Below, piece after piece: positions 28,516-37,878 of a DNA stretch of 48,975 nucleotides. This DNA is from Acidimicrobiaceae bacterium. GTDB lineage: Bacteria; Actinomycetota; Acidimicrobiia; Acidimicrobiales; Aldehydirespiratoraceae. The DNA is taken from assembly GCA_009844405.1 (NCBI GenBank), contig VYBO01000142.1, positions 1-48,975 on the forward strand, in the 5' to 3' direction. Under the pieces are notes generated by a model. The model made no database searches, was not told where the DNA came from, and saw only the letters and a list, made by a program, of their open reading frames with translations. The position numbers were made by a program, and so were the translations under genes. The first letter of the stretch is position 1; every line of letters starts with the position of its first letter.

Positions 28516-30249
28516 ATGCCAACGCCAAAGACGATGCCGTTCACCAAATACCGGCCCTACCCAGCAGTCGAGCTGGCCGACCGCACCTGGCCGGACCGGC
28601 GGATCACCAAGGCTCCGCTGTGGTGCTCGGTCGACTTGCGGGACGGCAACCAGGCCCTGGTCGACCCCATGGACATCGGTCGCAAGCAGCGCATGTACGA
28701 CCACCTCGTCGACATGGGCTTCTCCGAGATCGAGGTGGGCTTCCCGGCCGCATCCCAGCCCGACTTCGACTTCTGCCGCAAGCTCATCGAATCCGACCGG
28801 ATCCCCGACGGCGTCACCATCCAGGTGCTCACCCAGGCCCGCGACGAACTCATCGAGCGCACCTTCGACGCCGTGGCCGGGGCGCCCCGGGCCATCGTGC
28901 ACCTCTACAATTCCACCTCCGTCACCCAGCGACGGGTGGTGTTCCGGACCGACCGGGCCGGCATCGTCGAGATCGCAGTGAACGGCGCCGAGCAGTGCAT
29001 GCGCGGCCTCGACAGAGCCCGGAAGGCCGGCGACGCCGACGGCATCCGCTTCGAGTACTCGCCGGAGAGCTACACCGGCACCGAGCCCGACTTCACCGTG
29101 GAGGTGTGCGAGGCGGTCATGGACGTGATCGGCCCCACGCCCGACTGGCCCCTGATCCTCAACCTGCCGGCCACCGTGGAGATGTCGTCGGCCAACATCT
29201 ACGGCGACATGATCGAGCGCTTCCACCGCGACATCCGCGACCGGGACACGATCGTGCTGTCGCTGCACCCCCACAACGACCGGGGCACCGCAGTGGCCGC
29301 GGCCGAGTTCGGGATCATGGCCGGCGCCGACCGGGTGGAGGGCACCCTGTTCGGAAACGGCGAGCGCACCGGCAACGTGGACGTGGTCACCATCGCGCTC
29401 AACCTGCTCACCCAGGGCGTCGACCCCGAGCTCGACATCAGCGACGTCGAGGAGGCCCGCCGGGTGTTCGAGTACGCCAACCGCATGACGGTTCCCGAGC
29501 GCCATCCCTATGTGGGCGACCTGGTGTACACGGCCTTCTCCGGCAGCCATCAGGACGCCATCAAGAAGGGCATGGCCGCCATTTACGACGTGGCGCCGGG
29601 CGAGTCCCTGGTAGGGGAGTACGACGTTTGGGACGTCCCCTACCTGCCGGTCGACCCCCGACACCTCGGCCGCAGCTACGAGGCGGTCGTGCGGGTCAAC
29701 AGCCAGTCGGGCAAGGGCGGCGTGGCCTACGTGCTGCTTCACGAGTACGGCCTGGACCTTCCCCGGGACCTGCAGGTGGACTTCTCCAAGCAGATCCAGA
29801 CCGTCACGGAGGACACCGGCACCGAGATCACCTCCTACGAGATCCACCGCCGGTTCATGTCCTCCTATGTGGAGCCGGAACGGCCCTGGGTCGAGTTGAT
29901 CGGCCATCGGGCCACCACCGACACCATCGGAGAATCCCGAACCGATCTCGAGGCTCGGCTGCGGGTCGCCGGCGAGGAGCGCACAATCACCGGGACCGGC
30001 AACGGGCCCATCGACGCGTTCGTGACCGCCCTACAGGCCGACGGGCTCTTCGCCGGCAAGATCCACGACTACTACGAGCACGCCATCGGCACCGGCAGCG
30101 ACGCCACCGCCGCGGCCTACGTGGAAGTCGACACCGGTGACCGCTACACCACCTGGGGGGTGGGCCTGCACGAGTCGATCGTGTCGGCCTCGCTGCGGGC
30201 CGTGGTCAGCGCCATCAACCGCATGCACGCCACCGGAGTCCTCGACTGA
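28516..30249 (+). CDS. leuA: 2-isopropylmalate synthase
   Basis: CSVDLRDGNQALVDPMDIGRKQRMYDHLVDMGFSEIEVGFPAASQPDFDF, LHPHNDRGTAVAAAEFG; C-terminal regulatory domain. Confidence 0.95.
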   Translation: MPTPKTMPFTKYRPYPAVELADRTWPDRRITKAPLWCSVDLRDGNQALVDPMDIGRKQRMYDHLVDMGFSEIEVGFPAASQPDFDFCRKLIESDRIPDGVTIQVLTQARDELIERTFDAVAGAPRAIVHLYNSTSVTQRRVVFRTDRAGIVEIAVNGAEQCMRGLDRARKAGDADGIRFEYSPESYTGTEPDFTVEVCEAVMDVIGPTPDWPLILNLPATVEMSSANIYGDMIERFHRDIRDRDTIVLSLHPHNDRGTAVAAAEFGIMAGADRVEGTLFGNGERTGNVDVVTIALNLLTQGVDPELDISDVEEARRVFEYANRMTVPERHPYVGDLVYTAFSGSHQDAIKKGMAAIYDVAPGESLVGEYDVWDVPYLPVDPRHLGRSYEAVVRVNSQSGKGGVAYVLLHEYGLDLPRDLQVDFSKQIQTVTEDTGTEITSYEIHRRFMSSYVEPERPWVELIGHRATTDTIGESRTDLEARLRVAGEERTITGTGNGPIDAFVTALQADGLFAGKIHDYYEHAIGTGSDATAAAYVEVDTGDRYTTWGVGLHESIVSASLRAVVSAINRMHATGVLD

Positions 30250-30328
30250 CCGCGCTCGCTCCGAATCTCGGGTTGTTTCTGGGCGCATCGCACCCGTTTT
30301 CCCACCGAGACCGGCCGAGACAGCGAGC

Positions 30329-30434
30329 CCGGCGCGAGCGAGCCGGAGGGCGCTCTGCGATCGACGCGGCCTCCTCGTCGAGCCGGTCCACATCCGCCGG
30401 CGCGAGCGAGCCGGAGGGCGCTCTGCGATCGACG
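30329..30434. repeat. 38-bp direct repeat, two copies (30329-30366, 30397-30434), 68-bp period
   Basis: CCGGCGCGAGCGAGCCGGAGGGCGCTCTGCGATCGACG identical twice. Confidence 0.95.
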
Positions 30435-30540
30435 AGGCCTGGTCGGGCGCCCATCTGGCGGATGAACAAGTGCTGCCCGCTCTGGCAGACTGCCAGAGGC
30501 CGGGCGGATAGCAATAGGCTCGGGGAACTGCGAGAGGCGT

Positions 30541-30593
30541 TGAGCGAGGCCGTGGCCCGAGCGGCCCGTGAGCGAAGCGAACAAGAGCGGGAA
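30541..30593 (+). repeat. Copy of GC-rich dispersed element (GGCCGTGGCCCGAGCGGCCCGTGAGCGAAGCGAACAAGAGCGGGAA)
   Basis: Same core as 33909-33952, 34048-34092 and, inverted, 37210-37260 and 41882-41925. Confidence 0.9.
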
Positions 30594-30616
30594 AGACACG
30601 ACGCGAGAGATCTCAG

Positions 30617-31396
30617 GTGGACTACCAGAACCTGCTGTGCAAGCGTGACGAACGCTACGTGACGATCACGCTCAACCGGCCCGAGCGGCGCAACTGCCTG
30701 TCGTCGGAGATGCTCGCCGAGCTCGACGACGCTCTGCGGGCCACCGGCACCGAAGGCGAGGTGGCCGGCGTGGTGCTGGCCGCCAACGGGCCGGTGTTCT
30801 CCTCGGGCCACGACCTGGCCGAGATGGCCGAGATGACCGAAGCCGACCTGCGAGAGCTGTTCGCCCTGTGCACCTCGGCCATGACTGCCATGGCCGAGAT
30901 CCCGCAGGTGGTGGTGGCCAAGGTTCACGCCCTGGCCACCGCGGCCGGCGCCCAGCTGGCGGCCAGCGCCGACTTGATAGTGGCCAGCACCGAGGCCGCC
31001 TTCGCCACCCCCGGCGGCAAGGGAGGTTTGTTCTGCCACACCCCGATGGTGGCAGTGGCCCGGCCGCTGGGTCGCAAGCGGGCCGTGGAGCTGGCCCTCA
31101 CCGGCGACGCCATCGACGCGGCCACCGCGCTCGAGTGGGGGCTCGTCAACCGGGTGGTGCCGCCGGCGGACCTTGACGAGGCAACCATGGACCTGCTGGG
31201 CCGGGCCACCCGGGGCAGCCGCTACGCCAAGGGCGTCGGCAAGCAGACCCTCTACGCGCAGATGGACATGGCCGTCGACGACGCCTATGAGTTGGCCATG
31301 GACGTGATGGCGACCAACGCGGCCCGCGGCGACGGCGCCGAGTGGCCCAAGGCCTTCATCGAGAAGCGCCGCCCCGTCTGGACCCACACCGGCTAG
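30617..31396 (+). CDS. Enoyl-CoA hydratase/isomerase family protein
   Basis: VTITLNRPERRNCLSSEMLAELDDALR, VFSSGHDLAEM, AAGAQLAASADLIVAS. Confidence 0.92.
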   Translation: MDYQNLLCKRDERYVTITLNRPERRNCLSSEMLAELDDALRATGTEGEVAGVVLAANGPVFSSGHDLAEMAEMTEADLRELFALCTSAMTAMAEIPQVVVAKVHALATAAGAQLAASADLIVASTEAAFATPGGKGGLFCHTPMVAVARPLGRKRAVELALTGDAIDAATALEWGLVNRVVPPADLDEATMDLLGRATRGSRYAKGVGKQTLYAQMDMAVDDAYELAMDVMATNAARGDGAEWPKAFIEKRRPVWTHTG

Positions 31397-31481
31397 CACG
31401 CGGCTCGAAATCGATGCAGATCGCGACCCGTGAGGGCCAATATCCGCACCAATATGAAGGGTGGGGCGGACAGGCGATCGG

Positions 31482-32840
31482 CTAGCGGCCGTCCACCGAC
31501 CAGTGCCAGGGCTCGCTGGGGAGGTTCTTGAGGCCGAACTGGGGCGCGAGGCGCTGGAGCGCCTGGAACACGGCGCTGTTGCGGCTGGTGATGAGCCGGC
31601 CGTTGTTCGTCAGGTCGATGGCCAGGCCCCTCTCGTGGTTGCTCCGGCCCGGCCGAGCGGTGGGGGGCCGGCAAGTGCTGGAAGGCTTGCTCCAGATCTC
31701 CCATTCCGACGCGCCGCAGTTGGACCGGCGCAGGTTGATCTGCTCGGTGGCGGTCCGGTATCCCCAGCCGCCCAGGTTGAAGCCCTCCGCCTCCATGGCT
31801 GCGACCAGGCCGTCGACCGCCTCCGCGATCTGCACGTGCACCTCGAAGCCGCGCACCCAGACGAGCGGCAGGCCCGAATCGGACGGATCCACCGACTCGG
31901 CCAGCGCCCGTCCCTCGGCTGCCTCCTGCTCGGCCCTGAGCCGGGCCTCCTCGGCTCTGCGCCGCGCCTCCTCCGCCCGGCGGCGGGCCTCCTCCTCGGC
32001 CCGCTGGCGTTCCAGGGCCGCGGCGATCTCGCGCTCGGCTGCCTCGATCTCCGCGGCCAACGCCGCGTCCAGCTGTCTGATCGTCTGGACCTCGTACAGC
32101 CGCCTCTCGACACGCTCCTCGGCCGCTACCGACAGCTCGGCCTCGCGGTCGACGGCCGCTCGCAGGTCGGCGAGGATCAGGGCCGCCGCCCGGCGGTGAG
32201 CCTCGGCCGCATCGGCCGCTCCGACGGCTTGGAGCCGCCAGCGCTCCAACTCCTCGCCTATCCGGCGCAGCTCGTCGATGTCGTCGATCCGGCTGCCGGC
32301 GGCGAACCCGGCCAGTGCCTCCTCGCGGGCGTTCTGCCACGGGTCGGAGCCGAGCACGCTGAACGTTCCGGTCGGCGCCTGGAAAGAGACGTACGACTCG
32401 ATCACCGCCTCTCGCAGACCCTCCCGGGTGGCGAGCAGCTCGTCTTCAAGCTCCGAGATCCTGATTTCGGCCTCGCTCACTATGGCCTCGGCGTCCATCA
32501 CGGCCCGCTCGGCCTCGTCGAGGGCCGCCTGCTGGGCATCGACCGACGCCTGGGCCTTGTTGAGGGCGTCGATCAGGTCCTCGGCCTCGGCTGTGGCCGC
32601 GTCGAGGCTCCCGGCCGCGGCCTCCGCCGCCCTGTCCAGATCCTCGCGCTGGGCCTTGGTGTCCCTGACGGTCTGCCGGCCTTGCCTGACGATCTCCTCG
32701 TCGCTCTGGGCGGAGGCGGATCCCGCCGCGGCCGCGACCGCCAACAGGAGCGCGAGCACGGCCAGCCCGCGGCTCCGGCGGGCCGGGCGAGACGAGCGGC
32801 AGGGGGATCTCACAGTCATGGTGTAGTCACCGCCCGCCAA
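31482..32840 (-). CDS. Secreted coiled-coil protein with C-terminal M15B/VanY-like D-Ala-D-Ala carboxypeptidase domain
   Basis: Signal peptide, long Glu/Ala coiled coil, C-terminal SNHERGLAIDLTNNG...PWHWSVDG. Confidence 0.82.
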   Translation of the reverse strand: MAGGDYTMTVRSPCRSSRPARRSRGLAVLALLLAVAAAAGSASAQSDEEIVRQGRQTVRDTKAQREDLDRAAEAAAGSLDAATAEAEDLIDALNKAQASVDAQQAALDEAERAVMDAEAIVSEAEIRISELEDELLATREGLREAVIESYVSFQAPTGTFSVLGSDPWQNAREEALAGFAAGSRIDDIDELRRIGEELERWRLQAVGAADAAEAHRRAAALILADLRAAVDREAELSVAAEERVERRLYEVQTIRQLDAALAAEIEAAEREIAAALERQRAEEEARRRAEEARRRAEEARLRAEQEAAEGRALAESVDPSDSGLPLVWVRGFEVHVQIAEAVDGLVAAMEAEGFNLGGWGYRTATEQINLRRSNCGASEWEIWSKPSSTCRPPTARPGRSNHERGLAIDLTNNGRLITSRNSAVFQALQRLAPQFGLKNLPSEPWHWSVDGR

Positions 32841-32910
32841 GAACCGCAGCCCAAGCTACCAGGGTGGGTGACCCGACAGCGGTGAGGGTGTGGTGGGTCA
32901 GCGTGCATGC

Positions 32911-33010
32911 GTGCAGCTGGGCCTGACGCTGGGTTGCTGGGGCCGGGCCACGCCCGACGGTGTGGCGGAGTTGGCCGCCGCGGCCGACCGGGCCGGATTC
33001 CCGGGCGCGC
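32911..33010 (+). pseudogene. 5' fragment of an LLM-class oxidoreductase gene
   Basis: VQLGLTLGCWGRATPDGVAELAAAADRAGF matches LLM N-termini, then coding similarity stops. Confidence 0.5.
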
Positions 33011-33094
33011 GTCTCAGTGCCGGTAGGGGATCGGCATCGACGTGCTGGGAGGCGGAGTCGTCTCGATGTCCGGTGGCGGCGCGTTCCACTCCGG

Positions 33095-34542
33095 TTACTT
33101 GCGCACCGCGTCGGCCCGGTACTTCTCGGTGGAGTGCACCCGGTCTGGGTCGAACTCGGGGATCGCCTGGTCGCCGAGGATCTCGATCATCTCGAGGACC
33201 TCCTCGTAGGCGAGGCCCTCGTTGGGCAGGCCGAACACCAGCCGGTCGGTGCCCACGGCCACATACGACTTCTCCAGCTCCCGCACACCTCCTCGGGCGT
33301 GCCGCACAGCATGTAGCCGGCGTCGATGGCGAAGTCGAGGGTGGCCTCTTCGGGCAGGCCGGTGGGCGGCTCGGGCCCGGTGGGCGCGCCCTCCGGCTCG
33401 GCGATGGCGTCGTGGTACAGGCACACCATCGAGTAGAGGTAGCCCCGGACGGGCGTCAACGCGATCTCCCGGGCCCGGTCGCGGCCGTCGAGGCAGATCA
33501 CGGCGTTGGTCATCATCACGTTGTCGTTCATGTAGGAGCCGTGGGGCTCGGAGCACTCGGCGATGGCCTCCTTGCAGCTGTCGATGCGCCCCTCGAGTGC
33601 GGGCGCGGGCTCGAAGTTGAAGGCGATGGCGCCGATGCCCATGCTGCCGGCGGTGGTGAACGTGGCCGGACTGCCGCAGGCCACCCACGAAGGCGGGTGG
33701 GTGCCGTAGAGGGGCTCGGGGAGGATGTCGTGGTTGGGCGGCAAACCGAAGTGCTCGCCCTCGTAGGAATAGTCCCGCTGGGCCCACATGCGGGGCGTCT
33801 CGGCCATCACCTCGTTCCACATGGCCTTGGAGGCCCCGCGGAAAGGCGGGCGACCCGGCCCATAAGAGGCCCCGCGGATAGGCGGGCGACCCGGCCCATA
33901 CGGGGCGGGGCCGTGGCCCGAGCGGCCCGTGAGCGAAGCGAACAAGAGCGGGAATGACCACCCTGCGCCGCGATTGGCCGCCGATCAATCCGCGCTCGCT
34001 CTTAGAGGCCCCGCGGATAGGCGGGCGACCCGGCCCATACGGGGCGGGGCCGTGGCCCGAGCGGCCCGTGAGCGAAGCGAACAAGAGCGGGAATGACCAC
34101 CCTGCGCCGCGATTGGCTGCCGATCAATCCGCGCTCGCTCTTGGTATCGGAGGTCAGGGTGCTGTTGAAGGTGGCCACCTCGTGGCTGCCCGCGCTCCGG
34201 CCGGCGCCGAACTCGAAGCGGCCCTCGCAGAAGCGGTCGAGCATGGCGGCCCGCTCGGCGATGCGGACCGGTTGCTCCTTGGTGGTCGGCAGGCTGGTGA
34301 TGGCGGTGCCCAGGTGGATGTAGTCGGTCTGGGCCGCGATCCAGCCGATCATCACCTCCGGTGCCGACATTGTGGCTGTACTCGGTGAGGCAGTGGTGCT
34401 CCCCGAACCAGGCGAACTTTCAGTTGTGCTTGTCGGCATGGATCACATACGACGCCTCGCGCATCACCACGAGTTGCTCGTGCTCGGGAATGCGCGCCGA
34501 GGGGCCCGGAATGCAGCCGTTCTGGAATATCCCGAACTCCAT
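33095..34542 (-). pseudogene. LLM-class oxidoreductase pseudogene: nonsense codon, two frameshifts and a repeat insertion
   Basis: MEFGIFQNGCIPGP...HADKHN*KFAWFGEHHCLTEYSHN / SAPEVMIGWIAAQTDYIHLGTAITSLPTT...STLTSDTK [314-bp insert] AMWNEVMAETPRMWAQRDYSYEGEHF...CGTPEEVC / ELEKSYVAVGTDRLVFGLPNEGL. Confidence 0.9.
33831..34144 (+). mobile_element. 314-bp GC-rich mosaic repeat insertion (139-bp unit twice plus a partial) with CTTGG at both edges
   Basis: 139-bp units at 33865-34003 and 34004-34142; CTTGG at 33826-33830 and 34140-34144; removing the insert plus one CTTGG restores frame TSDTKAMWNEV. Confidence 0.75.
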
Positions 34543-34602
34543 GGACCCTCCCCTGGGTGGACGGCAGGCAGTTGCGGCTGTCGGCGCCGAGGTTGACGGA
34601 CG

Positions 34603-34675
34603 CCATTCCCGCTTGTGTTCGCCTTCGCTTGTGTTCGCCTTCGCTCACGGGCCGCTCGGGCCACGGCCTCGCGGG
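34603..34675 (-). repeat. Degenerate inverted copy of the GC-rich dispersed element
   Basis: CTCACGGGCCGCTCGGGCCACGGCC core; internal 16-bp CTTGTGTTCGCCTTCG twice. Confidence 0.8.
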
Positions 34676-34749
34676 GACTCCGATCGATCGCTCCCTGGCC
34701 GCTCGGCCTCAGAACTGATGCCAAGGTCGGCGCGGTTAGGGTTGGCGAG

Positions 34750-35352
34750 GTGAACCGGTGGTGGGAGATCGGCGGTGCGGCCCACGGCGGCGTCTACGAC
34801 GACCGTTGGCGGCGAATGGAGGCCAGGGGCGGGTGGGTCCACGGCGAGGCCGACCTGGTGAGCTGGTTCGAGCCGGCTTCGGTGCTGGACGCCGGCTGCG
34901 GCACGGGCCGTGTGGCCATCGAACTCAACCGCCGCGGCACCGATGTCGTGGGCGTGGACCTCGACACCCGCATGCTGGACGAGGCCCGCAGCAAGGCCCC
35001 GCAGGTGCCGTGGATCCTGGGCGACCTCAGCGATGTGGAGATCCCGGCGCCCGGCGCGGCCCAAGGGAGGCGACAGTTCGACCTGACCGTGCTGGCCGGC
35101 AACGTGATGGCGTTCGTGGAGATCGGCACCGAGGCGGCGGTCGTGGCCAACATGGCCCGTCACCTGAGCCCGGGCGGGCGGCTGGTGTCCGGCTTCCGCC
35201 TCGGGCTCAGCCCGCTGACCTTCGCCGACTACGACCGGTTCGCCGGCGCCGTCGGCCTGGAGTGGGAGCACCGCTGGACCACCTGGGACCGCGAGCCCTA
35301 CGACGGCGGCAGCTACGCGGTCACCGTGCACCGACGGCCGAGAGACGTGTGA
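34750..35352 (+). CDS. Class I SAM-dependent methyltransferase
   Basis: VLDAGCGTGRVAIELNRRGTDVVGVDLDTRML; GTG start at 34750. Confidence 0.88.
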   Translation: MNRWWEIGGAAHGGVYDDRWRRMEARGGWVHGEADLVSWFEPASVLDAGCGTGRVAIELNRRGTDVVGVDLDTRMLDEARSKAPQVPWILGDLSDVEIPAPGAAQGRRQFDLTVLAGNVMAFVEIGTEAAVVANMARHLSPGGRLVSGFRLGLSPLTFADYDRFAGAVGLEWEHRWTTWDREPYDGGSYAVTVHRRPRDV

Positions 35353-35434
35353 GGGTGCTCGTCAGCGAGATTGATGCAGTTGGCGCCCCAGCACGGCAGT
35401 TGTCCGCATCCATTTCGGGTGGGTCGGCCAGGGC

Positions 35435-36184
35435 GTGATGGCAGAGATCGACGATCACGCACTGGCATCCCGGCTGGCCCAGGAATGCGGCCGCCGGCTG
35501 CTCGACCTGCTGCACGACCCTTCGGCGCCGCAGGGCTGGGGACTGGAGGAGGCGGGCGACCGGCAGGCCCACGAGTTCCTCACCCGCGAGCTGGCCCGCC
35601 TGCGGCCGGGCGACGCGGTGCTGTCCGAGGAGGGCCGCGACGACCGCCGGCGACGGCTGGGTGCCGAGCGGGTCTGGATCCTCGACCCGCTCGACGGCTC
35701 GATGAACTTCGGGGTGTCCGGGGCGTGGGCGGTGCATGTGGCGCTTTGCGAGCGGGGCGTCCCGGCCGCGGCCGCGGTGGCCGTGCCCGCCTGGAGGACC
35801 ACTTTCGTCACCGATCCGCCGTCGGAGCCCACCAAATGCCGGGTCGGGCGCCGCCGGATCGTGGTGGCCAGGTCCCGGGGCTACAGCGACGGCCGCATGC
35901 TGGCCCAGCGCCTCGACGCCGAGGTGGTGACCATGGGCTCCGCGGGAGTCAAGGCGATGGCGGTGGTGCGGGGCGAGATGGACGCCTATGCACACGCCGG
36001 CGGGCTCTACGAGTGGGACACCTGCGCGCCGGCCGCGGTGGCCCTGGCCGCCGGCCTGCACGCTTCGTGCGCCGACGGCTCGCCCCTGCGGTTCAACAAA
36101 CCGAGCCCGCGCACCTCCGGCCTGGTCATCTGCCGCCCTGATTTCGCCGACGAGCTGCTCGAGGCCGTAGCACTCGCCGTCTAG
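35435..36184 (+). CDS. Inositol monophosphatase family / 3'(2'),5'-bisphosphate nucleotidase-like
   Basis: VLSEEGRDD, VWILDPLDGSMNFG, YEWDTCAPAAVALAAGL. Confidence 0.88.
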   Translation: MMAEIDDHALASRLAQECGRRLLDLLHDPSAPQGWGLEEAGDRQAHEFLTRELARLRPGDAVLSEEGRDDRRRRLGAERVWILDPLDGSMNFGVSGAWAVHVALCERGVPAAAAVAVPAWRTTFVTDPPSEPTKCRVGRRRIVVARSRGYSDGRMLAQRLDAEVVTMGSAGVKAMAVVRGEMDAYAHAGGLYEWDTCAPAAVALAAGLHASCADGSPLRFNKPSPRTSGLVICRPDFADELLEAVALAV

Positions 36185-36188
36185 CCGC

Positions 36189-36235
36189 GAATTGGCAGCG
36201 TTGTGCACGGCATGGGTGCATTCTGCTGCCAATTC
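36189..36235. repeat. 47-bp GAATTGGCAGC...GCTGCCAATTC palindrome between convergent genes
   Basis: Same 11-bp perfect arms and same length as the paaB-paaC copies; different centre. Confidence 0.95.
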
Positions 36236-37112
36236 AGGGGCTAGCCCCCGCGGCGAACTGCACCGCGCCGGGGACGACCTCCAGGGTGATCGGCGCGGGG
36301 CCGAGTTCCTCGCCGTCGGCGACGAGGTCCATCTCGCCCTCGACAGTGACGGTGCGCCCCCGCATCATGTGAACTTGGCGATGGCCGACATGGCCGCCCT
36401 CGAACACCTTCGGGAGCAGGCGCAGCATGGTGGTCCGGCTGGCGGGGCCCACCGCGCACACGTCGATCAGGCCGTCGGCGGGGTCGGCGCCGGGGCAGAT
36501 GGCCATTCCGCCCCCGAACGTCGGGGTGTTGTTCACCGCGAACAGGGCGCTGCGCAACTCGGTGCGCTGCCCGTCGACGGTGACGGCAAGCTCACGATGC
36601 CGCAGTCCCGGCAGGGTCAGCAGGGTGGCCACCGTGTAACGGCTCGGCCCCTTCGGGAAGCGCATCCCGCCGGCCCGGACGTTGACATCGACGCTGAAGC
36701 CGCCGGTCACGCTGAAGGCGACCCACCGACCGCGGTCGGTGCGGATGACGTCGACGGGTCGGGCCGGACCCAAGGCCCTTGCCGCGGCCTCCTCGACGCG
36801 GAGTCCGAACAATCCGAACGCTCGGGCGTAGTCGTTGCCGGTGCCTGCGGGCACCAGTCCCAGCACCGCATCGGTGCCGGCTGCTCCCTGCAGGGCCAGG
36901 TGCAGGGTGCCGTCACCGCCCACCGCGATGAGCCGCTCCGCGCCCGCTACCACCGCGGCCCGGGCCGCGTCGGCCGACTCCTCCGCGGAGGCCCCGCTGA
37001 CATCGACCGGCGTGTGGCCGGCCTGTTTGATCACCCGGCGAACGACCGGCGCGGCGGCCGCGGCCCGACCCCGGCCCCCCCGGGGGCCAACCAGCATATG
37101 GACCTCGCCCAC
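36234..37112 (-). CDS. Diacylglycerol/lipid kinase family protein
   Basis: LIAVGGDGTLHLALQG, LGLVPAGTGNDYARAFGL. Confidence 0.92.
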   Translation of the reverse strand: MGEVHMLVGPRGGRGRAAAAAPVVRRVIKQAGHTPVDVSGASAEESADAARAAVVAGAERLIAVGGDGTLHLALQGAAGTDAVLGLVPAGTGNDYARAFGLFGLRVEEAAARALGPARPVDVIRTDRGRWVAFSVTGGFSVDVNVRAGGMRFPKGPSRYTVATLLTLPGLRHRELAVTVDGQRTELRSALFAVNNTPTFGGGMAICPGADPADGLIDVCAVGPASRTTMLRLLPKVFEGGHVGHRQVHMMRGRTVTVEGEMDLVADGEELGPAPITLEVVPGAVQFAAGASP

Positions 37113-37209
37113 CCCACCCGGTCTAGCACCGCTTCGGAGGCACCGCTGTGCAGTCAGCCTCCGTGAGAGCGTGCGCGGGTAGGTGCAGCCCCGTCGAATC
37201 GGGACGGGG

Positions 37210-37304
37210 TGCTTCCCGCTCTTGTTCGCTGCGCTCTCGGCCCGCTCGGGCCACGGCCCCGCCCCGTATGGGCCGGGTTGCCCGCCTACCCGCGGGGCCT
37301 CTAA
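37210..37304 (-). repeat. Inverted copy of the GC-rich dispersed element
   Basis: TTCCCGCTCTTGTTCGCTGCGCT...CCCCGCCCCGTATGGGCCGGGTTGCCCGCCTACCCGCGGGGCCT, near reverse complement of the 139-bp unit's left part. Confidence 0.93.
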
Positions 37305-37345
37305 TGAGTTTGCTTCATGTCGGCAGGGGCGGCAATGGTCGGATC

Positions 37346-37648
37346 ATGAACGCGATCAGCTTGTCGCAGCTGGGCCCGATCATCGCAGCGATCATGGGTC
37401 CGATGCTCGCGTTCGTCGTGGCATCGATGAGGTTCCAGCACCTGGAGGCGGTCAGGACGCGGGAGCCGATAGCAGACTCCGAGCGGGAGACCCGGGAACT
37501 GATCACGAACTCCGAGCGCGGGATCCGCGGCGAACCGGCCGATGTCCGCGAGCGGTCGGCCCGCATCGAGGGACGGCTCGGGATCGCTGCGCCGCCACCG
37601 CAAGACGAGACGGGCGAGGCAGGCGAGAGCGGCCCGGAGGCCGCTTGA
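37346..37648 (+). CDS. Small hypothetical protein, one predicted TM helix plus charged C-terminus
   Basis: MNAISLSQLGPIIAAIMGPMLAFVVASMRFQHLEAVRTREPIADSERE. Confidence 0.55.
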   Translation: MNAISLSQLGPIIAAIMGPMLAFVVASMRFQHLEAVRTREPIADSERETRELITNSERGIRGEPADVRERSARIEGRLGIAAPPPQDETGEAGESGPEAA

Positions 37649-37689
37649 CCCCGGCGACGATGCCGGCGCGCGCCGCGGCCCGGGCCGTC

Positions 37690-37878
37690 CACGAAGCCGT
37701 CGTCGAAGCCGTTGTCGACAACGGCCGGTTCCGGTGCCGCCACCAGCACGTCCCCCGACAGTTTGGGGGCCAGGGCAGCCGCGGGGTCGCCCCCGCCCAC
37801 GACCAGCACGTCGCGGCTCACGCCGGCGCCTATCGCTCGTATGAGTGTGTGAGTGGGTGCCAGCACGTAGCGGCTCAT
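37690..37878 (-). pseudogene. Possible truncated ORF translationally coupled to the P-type ATPase
   Basis: ATGA overlap with the ATPase stop; MSRYVLAPTHTLIRAIGAGVSRDVLVVGGGDPAAALAPKLSGDVLVAAPEPAVVDNGFDDGFVDG, then loses coding character. Confidence 0.35.

Noticed and set aside
33954-34140. Small ORF MTTLRRDWPPINPRSLL inside the dispersed repeat as a real peptide
   Set aside because: Present only as part of the repeat, with differing downstream fusions at each locus and no independent coding evidence.
34420-34422. In-frame TGA as selenocysteine or recoded Trp
   Set aside because: The same gene also has two frameshifts and an insertion; TGG-to-TGA nonsense in a pseudogene is simpler, and other genes here use TGA as a normal stop.
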